A stretch of DNA of 64,000 nucleotides, from the NCBI RefSeq assembly GCF_001590835.1, contig NZ_LTAQ01000023.1, positions 64,596 to 128,595 on the forward strand, written 5' to 3'. This DNA comes from Bacillus gaemokensis (GTDB taxonomy: Bacteria > Bacillota > Bacilli > Bacillales > Bacillaceae_G). The number at the start of each line of letters is the position of its first letter. The stretch's first letter is position 1. The notes under the pieces were generated by a model. It saw nothing but the letters and a program-made list of their open reading frames with translations, searched no databases and was not told where the DNA came from. A program made the position numbers and the translations under genes. This document shows, piece by piece, positions 8,581 to 17,470 of this stretch.

Positions 8581-9669
8581 TTATAACTTTTTTCTAAATT
8601 CTTCGCTCGTTACTACATCTCGAATGAAATAATCTATATTATTTTCAAGTTTTTTAAACTCTATCGAATCTAAGTCGTTAGACATAAAAACAATTTCCAC
8701 CTGGTTTCCTTTTTTATCTGTTCCATAAAAGCTTTTTGTTATTACAAATGCTGTGGAACCACCTTTTTCACCTGCATATTCATATATACTATCTCCAACA
8801 GTTCCTTTAAAAATCCGTTCAATCTCATCTTGCATTGGCTTTGGAAAATCATTTCTATTATTTATTTTTCCTATTAAATTCATATAGTCTTTTGCAGTTG
8901 CACTTACTAGTCTATCAGACCAAATACGTTGAAATTCCATATCAATTTTTAATGGTATATTGTGTTTTTTCCATTCTACTTCATCTTTCATCCATTCATG
9001 TATTTGCAAAGCGCGCTTTCTATATTCATCCATGGACATTTTACGTAACACTTCTAATGATTGATCTTCAGGTATATGAAGTTCTTTTTCTACATATCCT
9101 CTCATATATAAGGAAGATGTAAATGGATAAAATAGATCATGACTATCCAACTCTAACTCTTTTAAACTTTCATTTACTCTTTCAATTCCAAGTTTCTCTA
9201 ATAAGTAAGTTGTATTTACATTAGAACTAAAATGAATCATACCTCTCGCTACTTCTTCTAAAGAAATCTTCTCATTTTGTACCGTATTTCTTGCCTTTGC
9301 ATCCTCTAACCATGCAGGATGTGCTCCAGCATCTGTTTTTGGCACATAATATTTTTCTAGATCTTGTAATGGAATTTGTTCTTCAGGATTTATCTTCTCC
9401 TCTGAAACTTGTTTTGCAAATTCCACTGCTACTACTATTTTCGCCATACTTGCTAACGGTAATTTTTTATTCTCATTCACAGCAGCTAGAATCTCACCAT
9501 TTCTTCTAATCATTAATGAACATGTTTGATCTTTTTTATGTTCTTTTATGTAATTCAATACATAATTTGGATCCTTTTTTGAATAGTAATATTCCATGAT
9601 TGCTAAAAATGCTATGATAACCGCTATAATAATAAAAATACTCCATCCTATAACCTTTAACACCTTCAC
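8581..9669 (-). CDS. Membrane-anchored serine hydrolase, class A beta-lactamase-like
   Basis: 362 residues. An N-terminal membrane anchor (about 8-27) puts the catalytic domain outside. The three active-site boxes of penicillin-recognising serine hydrolases are visible: SMAK (Ser74, Lys77), SSN (148-150) and KGG (302-304, for the usual KTG). It is not a classical beta-lactamase: the gene is longer and the omega-loop ExxLN box is not evident. It may act on peptidoglycan or peptides. Monocistronic. Confidence 0.82.
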   Translation of the reverse strand: MKVLKVIGWSIFIIIAVIIAFLAIMEYYYSKKDPNYVLNYIKEHKKDQTCSLMIRRNGEILAAVNENKKLPLASMAKIVVAVEFAKQVSEEKINPEEQIPLQDLEKYYVPKTDAGAHPAWLEDAKARNTVQNEKISLEEVARGMIHFSSNVNTTYLLEKLGIERVNESLKELELDSHDLFYPFTSSLYMRGYVEKELHIPEDQSLEVLRKMSMDEYRKRALQIHEWMKDEVEWKKHNIPLKIDMEFQRIWSDRLVSATAKDYMNLIGKINNRNDFPKPMQDEIERIFKGTVGDSIYEYAGEKGGSTAFVITKSFYGTDKKGNQVEIVFMSNDLDSIEFKKLENNIDYFIRDVVTSEEFRKKL

Positions 9670-9778
9670 TATATTGCCTCCCCTAATAAAATACCAATTA
9701 TCACTATATCTATTATATCAAATATAAAAGAAGTTTTTATTTAAAGAAAAACTTTAGTAGTTTATCAATTCTATACAA

Positions 9779-9808
9779 ATAAAATAGCCCCTATTCAAGA
9801 ATAAGAGC
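9779..9808 (-). terminator. Terminator of the cupin gene
   Basis: On the minus strand, AGCTCTTATTC pairs with GAATAGGGGCT (with G-T pairs) and ATTTTATTTG follows. The stem begins right after the stop codon. Confidence 0.7.
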
Positions 9809-10443
9809 TACTCTATTTCACACGAAGTTACCTCTCCATTTAGTAACACTACTATATCAGAATCCGTATGACTGTGTTCGTCCGTAGAACGCTGTGAGTT
9901 TGGCGGCCCAATCACAACAGATCCCTTAATAGGTGAAAGATCCTTAGCTAAATTTTCGGCATTAACACCGTAAGCAACTTGAAATACTTCCGGTGGCGTC
10001 ATTCTAAGTACATCTGAACCTTCTGCTGTTTCAAATTGATCATTATTAAAGAATAGATGTAACTGTACTTCATCTGTTACTGGCGTAATCCAGTGCCACC
10101 AACCCATTGGAATAAAGACCGTTTGCCCAGCTTTTGCATGATAATTTTGCAGCTGATTCGTTTCTGGATTTAGGATAGACGTAACTGCTTCTCCTGAAAC
10201 AACAACATCTAATTCCCAAGCATTTGGATGCCAATGTGGTTCTCTCATATGTCCTTTCGTCATAAAAAGATCGACAAATGCTCCGCCAATCATGGCTGGT
10301 AACTGCGTTGAAGTTACTTCATATGCTACGTTTTTATCATCTCTTTTAAAAAACACATTTTCTCGTGAGTCAAAAAAAAGATTTGGAGTTCCTGAACTTT
10401 TCTTTAAGTTTTTATTATCTGGAACATATCCTGAATTACCCAT
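9808..10443 (-). CDS. Cupin domain-containing protein
   Basis: 211 residues from the ATG at 10443 (GAGGG just upstream; a GTG 18 bases earlier is less likely). A metal-binding cupin motif is clear: HWHPNAWELDVVVSGE (His70, His72, Glu77 region), then the second motif FIPMGWWHWITPV. A second weaker half at the C-terminus (EHSHTDSDIVVLLNGEV) suggests a bicupin like oxalate decarboxylase-type or germin-like proteins. It is shorter than OxdD, so I make no enzymatic claim. Monocistronic. Confidence 0.8.
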   Translation of the reverse strand: MGNSGYVPDNKNLKKSSGTPNLFFDSRENVFFKRDDKNVAYEVTSTQLPAMIGGAFVDLFMTKGHMREPHWHPNAWELDVVVSGEAVTSILNPETNQLQNYHAKAGQTVFIPMGWWHWITPVTDEVQLHLFFNNDQFETAEGSDVLRMTPPEVFQVAYGVNAENLAKDLSPIKGSVVIGPPNSQRSTDEHSHTDSDIVVLLNGEVTSCEIE

Positions 10444-10566
10444 TCTATCCCTCTTTTCCACTCCAAATATTCCGTACTTAACATTGTATATCCTATGGAA
10501 AACACGAAACTACTGTGCATATTTACTATGTCGTTCCCATTATTTTTTGCATAAAGTGAAACTTTA

Positions 10567-10706
10567 ATCAGTGGGGGTTTTTCTTCATCCCCCACTGATT
10601 ATTAGTTGAACGAATCGGGCTTTTACGGGCAGTTTATCTCCCACCTAACTTCTTTGCTTTTGCTGACCTTTGAGGTGGGAGTATTACTGCCCGTTAATGC
10701 GGGATA
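10567..10706. repeat. bcr1-like intergenic repeat element
   Basis: About 140 bases with two nested inverted repeats: ATCAGTGGGGG / CCCCCACTGAT at 10567-10599, and ACGGGCAGTTTATCTCCCACCT against AGGTGGGAGTATTACTGCCCGT at about 10624-10695. Size, structure and wording match my memory of the bcr1 repeat of the B. cereus group, which is reported to be dispersed and to behave like a mobile element. It lies between genes and is not coding. Confidence 0.7.
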
Positions 10707-10708
10707 AC

Positions 10709-10740
10709 AAAAAAACATGCTCCCTAACGCTAGCATGTTT
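10709..10740 (-). terminator. Terminator of the DUF4083-like gene
   Basis: Stem AAACATGCT / AGCATGTTT; on the minus strand it is followed by a T-run. Confidence 0.8.
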
Positions 10741-10781
10741 TGTGATGTTCTTCACATTATCTAACTAAAAAATAAACCTCT

Positions 10782-10943
10782 TTACTTACCGTGATGTAAC
10801 ATTAAATCACCAAGCTCTTCTTCAATATGATTTAACTTTGCAATCCCTTCTTTCCATTTATGGATATAACGTGATACCCCAACAACAAATAAAGCAATAA
10901 TAGTAGAAAGAATAATACCATACACGATAGCTACAGTACTCAT
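10782..10943 (-). CDS. Small single-pass membrane protein, DUF4083-like
   Basis: 53 residues: MSTVAIVYGIILSTIIALFV forms one N-terminal membrane segment, followed by a basic, then helical tail ending ELGDLMLHHGK. AAGGAAGTG is 7 bases before the ATG and a terminator follows the stop. Layout matches DUF4083 proteins of the B. cereus group. Function unknown. Confidence 0.75.
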   Translation of the reverse strand: MSTVAIVYGIILSTIIALFVVGVSRYIHKWKEGIAKLNHIEEELGDLMLHHGK

Positions 10944-11120
10944 AGTTACACTTCCTTGTAATAGGTTATGACTTCATTATAATCCTTTTTCTTATGAAAT
11001 GTCGGAAATTCAAGTTATTGTAACAAAATTAATTTTTCTAATTATACAAAAAAGTACTTTTTGAACGTATAGATAGAGGAGAAACCTTCTATCCGTTAAG
11101 ATTTTTCCTCTATGTAAATA

Positions 11121-11915
11121 TTATTCTACACCAACAGAAACGGTTTCCGGCAACGTACTTCCACCATCAATTACAATGTGTGTACCTGTTATGTAGCTTG
11201 ATTCATCAGATGCAAGAAAACCTGCTAATTGTCCTACCTCTTCAATTTTCCCTAAACGTCCGAGTAGAACTCCTGAAGCAATTCCATCGATAACAGTATT
11301 CGGTTCATTTGGATTAGATTCATTGGCAATTTGCTCTGCCATTGGCGTCATAATATAGCCTGGACAAATTGCATTTACAGTAATGTGATGCTTAGCTACT
11401 TCACGTGCTAATGCTTTTGTAAATCCCCAAATAGCGGCCTTCGTTGTCCCATAAGCCGTTTCCCTTTCATCTGCAACTAACGTCCCTGTCACAGAAGACA
11501 TATTCACAATCTTCCCATAATTCTCCTCAATCATATACGGTAGGACTGCTTTTGAAAAGTTCCATACACCATTAATATTTACTTGAAATTGAAAATCACG
11601 TATTTCATCTGACATATCTAAAAAATTATCAAGACGAATAACTCCTGCGTTATTCACTAATATATCAATCTTTCCATATTTCTCATATGCATCTTTTGCA
11701 ATTTCTTTTACAGCAGCAAAATCAGTTACATCCACTTCGTAACTTGCTGCTTCAAGCCCCTTACTAACAATTTCTTTTGCTGTTTCATGAACATTTTCAG
11801 AAATATCAACAAGTAATACTTTTGCGCCAAATTCCGCAAATACGTGAGCAATCCCAGCACCATTTCCCATTGCAGCCCCAGTAACAAAAGCGACTTTTCC
11901 ATCTAATTTTCCCAT
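11121..11915 (-). CDS. ucpA: SDR family oxidoreductase UcpA
   Basis: 264 residues. A classical short-chain dehydrogenase: cofactor motif TGAAMGNGAG (12-21), NNAG (88-91), catalytic Ser140/141, Tyr155 and Lys159 (YGTTK). The C-terminal ESSYITGTHIVIDGGSTLP plus ETVSVG is the ending I know from enterobacterial UcpA, and similarity runs along the whole length, including FLDMSDEIRDF. Cytoplasmic NAD(P)-dependent oxidoreductase of uncertain physiological substrate. RBS AAGGGGG lies before the ATG. Monocistronic. Confidence 0.9.
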   Translation of the reverse strand: MGKLDGKVAFVTGAAMGNGAGIAHVFAEFGAKVLLVDISENVHETAKEIVSKGLEAASYEVDVTDFAAVKEIAKDAYEKYGKIDILVNNAGVIRLDNFLDMSDEIRDFQFQVNINGVWNFSKAVLPYMIEENYGKIVNMSSVTGTLVADERETAYGTTKAAIWGFTKALAREVAKHHITVNAICPGYIMTPMAEQIANESNPNEPNTVIDGIASGVLLGRLGKIEEVGQLAGFLASDESSYITGTHIVIDGGSTLPETVSVGVE

Positions 11916-12143
11916 TTCATAACCCCCTTATGATTTTCAGAAAACTTTTCTGGCACTTTAATCATACCAAATACTATTTATTTTTTAATAAATATTGTAA
12001 TTTGTTAAAAATTGTTCAAAAAGAGAAAGTTCCATCTATATACATTAAAGTGGGGGTATCAATTAATATTCATTTTAAAGAACATGGGACATGGGGATCT
12101 TACTTACCCGCAAATAGCAAGATGAATACTTCTTCCAAAACAC

Positions 12144-12171
12144 AAAAAAAGCTGTCGTCCAAAACGACAGC
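12144..12171 (-). terminator. Terminator of the lipoprotein gene
   Basis: Stem GCTGTCGT / ACGACAGC with a run of seven A at 12144-12150, a U-tract on the minus strand. Confidence 0.88.
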
Positions 12172-12198
12172 CTAACAAACCATTCTCAAAATATAATT

Positions 12199-12726
12199 CT
12201 ATTGATTTTTCTTCGCGTCTATTTTTTCCTTTGCTTGTTCTGCTTTATCCAGTACTTCTCCAACTTTTTTCTGCTTTTCTCTTGCTTCATCAACGCTATC
12301 TACAGCTTTAATTACTTTATCAATGCCTTCTTCATCAACCTTCTTTTGCTTCGCTACTCTCGCTTTTACTTTTTCTTCAATATCCGTTGCCTGCTGTAAC
12401 ATGTCTTCAGCATTTGATTTTACAGCCTTCTCCAGGGTGGCATCCTTTTTCTTTTGCAATACTTGATTTGCGTCATCTTTAGCTTCTAGGTATTTACCAC
12501 CTTTTAATGCTGACGCACCATGATCCATCAACTTCGCAACTTCTTTAGATGTTTTTGCTTCGTCCGTAGATTTTTCTTTTTCTGCTGTTTCAAACCACAT
12601 AATTGCATCACTATATTTTTTATCTTTTAATGCCGTCATACCTGTTTCAATTTGAGTATCATAGTTACTGCTACACCCAACCATCATAAGCAGTACACAT
12701 AGCACAGCAAATATTTTGTATTTCAT
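12199..12726 (-). CDS. Lipoprotein with TPR-like and coiled-coil regions
   Basis: 175 residues. Type II signal peptide MKYKIFAVLCVLLMMVGCSS with lipobox MVGC, so it is lipid-anchored at Cys18. Residues 24-95 show two degenerate TPR-like hairpins (MTALKDKKYSDAIMWFETAEK, ASALKGGKYLEAKDDANQVL). The rest is a long charged helix. RBS GGGAG is upstream. Role at the membrane surface unknown. Monocistronic. Confidence 0.82.
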   Translation of the reverse strand: MKYKIFAVLCVLLMMVGCSSNYDTQIETGMTALKDKKYSDAIMWFETAEKEKSTDEAKTSKEVAKLMDHGASALKGGKYLEAKDDANQVLQKKKDATLEKAVKSNAEDMLQQATDIEEKVKARVAKQKKVDEEGIDKVIKAVDSVDEAREKQKKVGEVLDKAEQAKEKIDAKKNQ

Positions 12727-12808
12727 GTTGCATATCTCCCTCTCTCGCTATTCCACTTGGGTTTCTTCATTAAATGTACCATAACTAAAAAACACTTTCA
12801 AAAAAAGA

Positions 12809-12842
12809 AAAAACTTCATTTCCTTCGAAATGAAGTTTTTTC
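12809..12842. terminator. Bidirectional terminator downstream of the MFS gene
   Basis: Stem AAAACTTCATTTC / GAAATGAAGTTTT, loop CTTC, with T-runs on both sides. Confidence 0.88.
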
Positions 12843-12860
12843 TAGAAATGCATTCTACAT

Positions 12861-14129
12861 CTATGCTGATACATCCACTTGTTTTTGCACATCCATTTGT
12901 TTCATCCCTAATAAGACTACAATAAACATTCCAACAGCCGAAATGATTATTACTGTACTAGTTGGAATCATATCCAATAAAAAGCCATACAAAATAAATC
13001 CAAGAGGTATAATTCCCGTAGCAATTGTTTCAATGAGCCCAAAAACACGCCCTAAATACCTTGGGTCAGTTGTTTTTTGAATATATACTTGAAGAGGTAT
13101 ATTAATTGAAATACTCGTCATTCCACAAAGAAACGTAACAAGTATATAGTACATAAAGCTTACCGTCCCAGGAATTGTAACTAATAACGGAAACGTAGTA
13201 CATAAATACAAACCTGCTAATACAGATAAACTAATCCGAACCGAGCGAAACGGATTATTCATTTCCTTACGAACAGATAAAATAATTGACGCGACTAACA
13301 TTCCTACTGCCGACGCCCCTTCCACAACACCAAGTTGCTGAGATAATAAATGTAAGTTTTGAACGATAATATACGGAAGTGCAACAAAAAATGCACTACC
13401 AAAGAAGTTAATCCAAACAAAAACTTTTAATACCCTATACATATCATGCTGTCTTTTCACATATAAGAACCCTTCTTTTATACTCGATAAAAAATGATCT
13501 TTCTTCTGTTCTGATTGTACTTTATACAAATCAAATACAATAAATAACTGTAGGATTACCGCTAAGAAAAATGTAATACCATTTAAAAGAAAAAAGAATT
13601 CCATTGAAAAAAAGCCATACACCATTCCACCAATCATTGGTGCTAAAATATTGGAAAGTGATGTCGCTGTTTGATTTAAAGAACTAGCTTGTTGAATACG
13701 CGTACTGTCAACTAAAGTTGGAATAGAAGCTGTAAAAGAAATAGAGTAGAAACTTGCACATATCGATAACAGTGCTGCAGATACATAGATGAATAGAAGT
13801 GACATGCCAAATAAAGTAGAAAGTAAGAACATCGTTAACATGATAAGACTACTTAGTAAGTCTGCACCAATAACAAGCCAACGTCTGTTTACTTTGTCTG
13901 CCATAGCCCCTGCAACTGGCCCGAATACCATTCTTGGAATTGAGCCGCAAATAAGTGTAATCGCAAATCCCATACCTGATCCGGTTGTTTTTAGTACATA
14001 TAACCCCATCGCAAACGTATAAATCCCTGCGCCTAATAAAGAAGTGGTTTTCCCAATCATCATCAAAAAGATATTTCTCACTGCAATTTTTATTCGTGAA
14101 TCATTTGGACTTATACTTACGTCCCCCAT
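12861..14129 (-). CDS. MFS transporter (drug-efflux-like)
   Basis: 422 residues from the ATG at 14129. AGGGGAGAG lies 7 bases before this ATG, whereas the longer reading starts inside the operator. Twelve membrane segments; the loop 2-3 motif GPVAGAMADKVNRR is typical of the MFS_3-type exporters related to macrolide efflux and enterobactin exit. It diverges from a TPR regulator, and each side has a similar palindrome, so it is probably the regulated target. Substrate unknown. Confidence 0.85.
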   Translation of the reverse strand: MGDVSISPNDSRIKIAVRNIFLMMIGKTTSLLGAGIYTFAMGLYVLKTTGSGMGFAITLICGSIPRMVFGPVAGAMADKVNRRWLVIGADLLSSLIMLTMFLLSTLFGMSLLFIYVSAALLSICASFYSISFTASIPTLVDSTRIQQASSLNQTATSLSNILAPMIGGMVYGFFSMEFFFLLNGITFFLAVILQLFIVFDLYKVQSEQKKDHFLSSIKEGFLYVKRQHDMYRVLKVFVWINFFGSAFFVALPYIIVQNLHLLSQQLGVVEGASAVGMLVASIILSVRKEMNNPFRSVRISLSVLAGLYLCTTFPLLVTIPGTVSFMYYILVTFLCGMTSISINIPLQVYIQKTTDPRYLGRVFGLIETIATGIIPLGFILYGFLLDMIPTSTVIIISAVGMFIVVLLGMKQMDVQKQVDVSA

Positions 14130-14150
14130 TATGTCACTCTCCCCTAAAAA

Positions 14151-14167
14151 GTTTAATTGTGTTAAAC
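14151..14167. promoter_or_regulatory. Palindromic operator candidate, MFS side
   Basis: GTTTAA-N5-TTAAAC, a perfect 6-bp dyad, 22 bases upstream of the MFS start. A near copy lies on the other side of the divergent intergenic region at 14206-14222. Confidence 0.6.
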
Positions 14168-14205
14168 TCATTATATAACCAACTTTCAAAATTTTACAAC
14201 AAAAG

Positions 14206-14222
14206 GTTTAATTATATTTAAC
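14206..14222. promoter_or_regulatory. Palindromic operator candidate, regulator side
   Basis: GTTTAATTATATTTAAC, an imperfect copy of the 14151-14167 dyad with the same total length, 27 bases upstream of the regulator start. Confidence 0.55.
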
Positions 14223-14248
14223 TTTTTTTATGATAAAGGAGCAATCAC

Positions 14249-15463
14249 ATGGCTACTCTTGGTGAAAAAATTAAGACCTTGCGAAAAGAAAAGCACCTTA
14301 CCCAGACAGAATTAGCTGGTACAGAGTTAACGAAAAGTATGCTAAGTCAAATCGAAAATGGAAAAGCAACACCTTCCATGAAAACATTACATTATCTTGC
14401 TGGTAAGCTTGGATGTGAGGCAAGTTTTTTATTGGAAGAAGACAATGAGGAAATAACAGAACTCATTCAAAAAATGGAGCATGCTATACAGTCCCACCAA
14501 TTCGAAGAAGTATATCAAACGCTATTGCCTATCGTTCAAGAAGAACTACCACCAACCTTAAGCACAGCACATTTATATAAACAATTTGTAAGGGTTGCAA
14601 TTCATATGAGAGATTATGACGTACATTCCTATATAGAAAAAGCCATATTCATTTTTCAAAAATATACCTTCTATCGTGAAAGTACACAAACAAGTTTAAT
14701 GCTCTGTCATGTATTATTTGCCCAAAAAAAGTATGAGAAATGCCTACAACTCATTTCATCTATTCAAAAAGACTACGAAACAAAGCAATTGGAAATGGAT
14801 CTTATTATACAAATAGAACTTTTCTTAAGCGAAGCAATTATTTTACTCGCCTATGGTAATTATGAAGAATGCGAAAATATTATCTTACAAGCACTGGAAT
14901 TTTCAAAAAAACATCAAGTGTATTATAAAACGGACGAATTTTATCGAATTCTCTCTTATCAAAAAGTAATAGTGGCTGATAAGAAAAAATATTTATACTA
15001 TGTAGAAAAATCAGAGCAATTCGCTGTTTTTATAGAGGATACCTTAGCCGCTGCTAACATAGATATATTAAAAACTTATTACTATAATACAATAACAAAA
15101 GAGTATACTTTAGCCTTACAACACCTAAAGGTATTTAGAGAAAAGCTTCAAAACGAACCCAATTTTAAAGAAGATGGACTTTATTACCTTGAAAAGGGAA
15201 AAGCCTTATATGGCCTTGGACAATATAAAGAAGCGTTAGAAGAATTACAACAAGCAACAATCCCAGATTATATGTTTCACCCGCTAGATCAAGCATGGAT
15301 TATAACTGGAGGTGCTTATCGTGCCCTTTGCTATATGCAACTACAAAATAAACAACAAGCGCTTCATGAGGCAACGGAAGCCTTTCATGCTATACAAGAA
15401 TTCCCTGATTCAACGTTTACCACTTTTATTAAAGAAACATTACAAATAATACAAAAATTTTAA
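14249..15463 (+). CDS. HTH regulator with TPR domain (RRNPP-like)
   Basis: 404 residues. The N-terminal XRE helix-turn-helix (about 1-62) is LTQTELAGTELTKSMLSQIENGKATPSMKTL. The remaining ~335 residues are helical pairs consistent with tetratricopeptide repeats, as in peptide-sensing RRNPP regulators. RBS AAAGGAG. It is divergent from an MFS pump with matching palindromes between them. I see no small peptide gene next to it, so it may sense a substrate or a peptide made elsewhere. The next gene is sspH. Confidence 0.85.
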   Translation: MATLGEKIKTLRKEKHLTQTELAGTELTKSMLSQIENGKATPSMKTLHYLAGKLGCEASFLLEEDNEEITELIQKMEHAIQSHQFEEVYQTLLPIVQEELPPTLSTAHLYKQFVRVAIHMRDYDVHSYIEKAIFIFQKYTFYRESTQTSLMLCHVLFAQKKYEKCLQLISSIQKDYETKQLEMDLIIQIELFLSEAIILLAYGNYEECENIILQALEFSKKHQVYYKTDEFYRILSYQKVIVADKKKYLYYVEKSEQFAVFIEDTLAAANIDILKTYYYNTITKEYTLALQHLKVFREKLQNEPNFKEDGLYYLEKGKALYGLGQYKEALEELQQATIPDYMFHPLDQAWIITGGAYRALCYMQLQNKQQALHEATEAFHAIQEFPDSTFTTFIKETLQIIQKF

Positions 15464-15531
15464 ATCTACACCAAACTGGTATATTACTCCTCCCTTCAAG
15501 CAAAAATAATAAAGATGGGAGGAATGTAAAG

Positions 15532-15711
15532 ATGAACGTTCAACGCGCAAAAGAAATTTCCGAGTCATCAGAACAAGCACATGTCAGTTTTCAAGGTATG
15601 CCCGTTATGATCCAGCATGTTGATGAAAACAATGAGACCGCACGCATATACGATGCAACGAACCCTGATCGTGAATTAACAGTTCCAGTTAATAGCCTAG
15701 AGGAAATATAA
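15532..15711 (+). CDS. sspH: H-type small acid-soluble spore protein
   Basis: 59 residues (MNVQRAKEISESS... to ...VPVNSLEEI). Key similarities to SspH: the opening MNVQRAKEI, FQGMPVMIQHVDE and the ending RELTVPVNSLEEI. GGGAGG is 9 bases upstream. Family role: minor spore core protein made in the forespore. A strong terminator follows at once. Confidence 0.9.
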   Translation: MNVQRAKEISESSEQAHVSFQGMPVMIQHVDENNETARIYDATNPDRELTVPVNSLEEI

Positions 15712-15713
15712 GA

Positions 15714-15750
15714 AATCCCACTTCAATTTCATTTGAAGTGGGATTTTTTT
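15714..15750 (+). terminator. Terminator of sspH
   Basis: Stem AATCCCACTTCAA / TTGAAGTGGGATT followed by a T-run. Confidence 0.9.
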
Positions 15751-15852
15751 ATTTTTGTTTTATTACTTGCCCGCCAATAGTAGGAGGATAAAACCTAATC
15801 AATTTTCAAAATAAAAAAATACTCCTTTATTATTTTTACACTCTAAAATCTA

Positions 15853-16172
15853 TCAGTTATCGTTTCTTTTTTTGAAAAACAAAAAAACAGTAAGTAGCAT
15901 CAATATGCCGCCAATGAGATAGAAGATTGTTGTCCCTATACTCCCGGTTGCAGGAATCACCCATTCACTCTTATTTTTTGTATGGATGTTATTGATGTTA
16001 AATGAACTTCAATAGGGTCTCTTAAAAGCATATATCCTTCTGGCGCTTGAATTTCTTTCAATGTATAGTAACCGATTAGCAATTGATCTGAAATTGCCTT
16101 ACCATTTTCATCTGTTGTTACTATACCAAACCCTTTTAATAGCTTTCTTTTTCTATCTTCTGTATTCTTCAC
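15853..16172 (-). pseudogene. C-terminal remnant of a SpaA-domain, sortase-anchored surface protein
   Basis: The frame opening at the GTG at 16172 encodes most of a SpaA-type beta-sandwich repeat: FGIVTTDENGKAISDQLLIG and YTLKEIQAPEGYMLLRDPI. It ends at a stop near 15957. A shift at an A6 run (about 15974-15979) continues as NKSEWVIPATG, then a hydrophobic span (about 20 residues) and FFKKRNDN, a complete sortase-type cell-wall sorting signal with IPATG for LPxTG. The stop is at 15853. The N-terminal bulk of the adhesin is gone. An AAGGTGG lies upstream of the GTG, but a useful product is unlikely. Confidence 0.85.
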
Positions 16173-16500
16173 AAAACCACCTTCTTATTTATCCCGTATT
16201 AACGAACAATAAAAGCTAACTATCAATTATAAAGTAAACTACCTTCACTTTATAATTATTATTAAATCAAATTAATTATATATACTTATCTGGTATATTT
16301 CTACCATAAATCTACTTTTTTATTATATTAATATCATTTTTTCTAATTTCAGACAAAGCCTCTGTTTATTTATGAAATTGTGAAATTTCACATTCAAAAT
16401 ACAGTTTTTAAGATTATTTCATAAAGTAGAACTTTGATTACCAGGATTTATTTCATGAATTTTCAAAAATTTTATGATAAAATACCATTCATACATATAC
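16173..16500. other. AT-rich intergenic region
   Basis: About 330 very AT-rich bases between the adhesin remnant and the monooxygenase operon. No further piece of the lost adhesin could be read here. It presumably contains the promoter of the downstream operon. Confidence 0.5.
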
Positions 16501-16513
16501 TTGGAGGGATTGT

Positions 16514-16849
16514 ATGAACAACTCTAAACAATATAGTAAGCCCTATTACGCAGTGATATTCACTTCTCAGCTTTCAAAAGATACCACTGATTATAACGAT
16601 GTGGCAGAAGAAATGGAAAAGCTCGCTAAACAGCAACCAGGATTTATAGATGTTGAAAGCGTACGAGATGCATCAGGATTAGGCATTACAATTTCATATT
16701 GGGAGTCACTTGAGGCAATTAAACATTGGAGAGAAAATGCAGCACATACAGCAGCAAGAAAAAGAGGCCGCGAACAATGGTATGAAAGCTTTCATATGAA
16801 AATATGTGTTGTAGAAAGAAAATATAATTTTCAGAGGAAAGGTTTATAA
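16514..16849 (+). CDS. Antibiotic biosynthesis monooxygenase (ABM) family protein
   Basis: 111 residues with the ferredoxin-like ABM fold signature: YYAVIFTSQL, PGFIDVESVRD, ITISYWESLEAIKHWRENAAH and the end FHMKICVVER. Such proteins are small dimeric haem or flavin-free monooxygenases or stress proteins. RBS GGAGGG. Only 3 bases separate it from the next gene, so it opens an operon with a dienelactone-hydrolase-like protein and a small membrane protein. Confidence 0.85.
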   Translation: MNNSKQYSKPYYAVIFTSQLSKDTTDYNDVAEEMEKLAKQQPGFIDVESVRDASGLGITISYWESLEAIKHWRENAAHTAARKRGREQWYESFHMKICVVERKYNFQRKGL

Positions 16850-16852
16850 TCC

Positions 16853-17458
16853 ATGAAGAACAAAGTAGCTCTAATTGTTGTTCACGAAGTATACAGCGTA
16901 AATGAGCATATGCAGGATGTAATCTCCAGGTTTTCTTCATCACAGATCGATGTCTTCTGCCCGAATCTTTTACAGCTAGATGCTCCTTTTCATTATAATG
17001 AGGAACAAAAAGCGTATTCCCACTTTATGAAAAACATTGGATTTCAGTGTGGTAGAGAACAAATTGAAGAAATGGTGACAATGCTTTCAAAAGATTACGC
17101 GTATATAGGACTCATCGGATTCAGCATTGGCGCAACGATTGCATGGCTATGCAGTAACAATCTCAAAGTTAATTTTGTTATTGGCTGCTACGGATCCCGT
17201 ATACGAGATTATTTACAAATTACCCCTACATGCCCTACCCTTTTGATTTTTCCAGAATCGGAAACGAGTTTTTCAGTATCTTCTCTTATTACAGAACTAC
17301 AAAATCACTACAGTCTACTACTACAAATTGAGCAGCTTCCTGGTGAACATGGATATTTAAATTCATATACTACAAAATATAACGACCAATCTACTAAACG
17401 AGCGTATAATAGAATAGACTCATTTCTTCTAGAGAACCTGCTGGAAATCATGTATTAG
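16853..17458 (+). CDS. Dienelactone hydrolase family protein
   Basis: 201 residues, alpha/beta hydrolase. It opens VALIVVHEVYSVNEHMQDV like DLH proteins. The nucleophile elbow is GFSIGA, with Ser where true dienelactone hydrolase has Cys. The late LPGEHGYLN supplies the His. Cytoplasmic. Second gene of the ABM operon; the pairing suggests handling of a small reactive or aromatic compound, which is inference only. Confidence 0.75.
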   Translation: MKNKVALIVVHEVYSVNEHMQDVISRFSSSQIDVFCPNLLQLDAPFHYNEEQKAYSHFMKNIGFQCGREQIEEMVTMLSKDYAYIGLIGFSIGATIAWLCSNNLKVNFVIGCYGSRIRDYLQITPTCPTLLIFPESETSFSVSSLITELQNHYSLLLQIEQLPGEHGYLNSYTTKYNDQSTKRAYNRIDSFLLENLLEIMY

Positions 17459-17470
17459 AGGAGTTTTTAT

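Noticed and set aside
11930-12175. 81-codon plus-strand frame with KVGVSINIHFKEHGTWGSYL
   Set aside because: Overlaps the start of ucpA and runs into the lipoprotein terminator, no good RBS, no family recognised. It might be a trace of a mobile element but cannot be supported.
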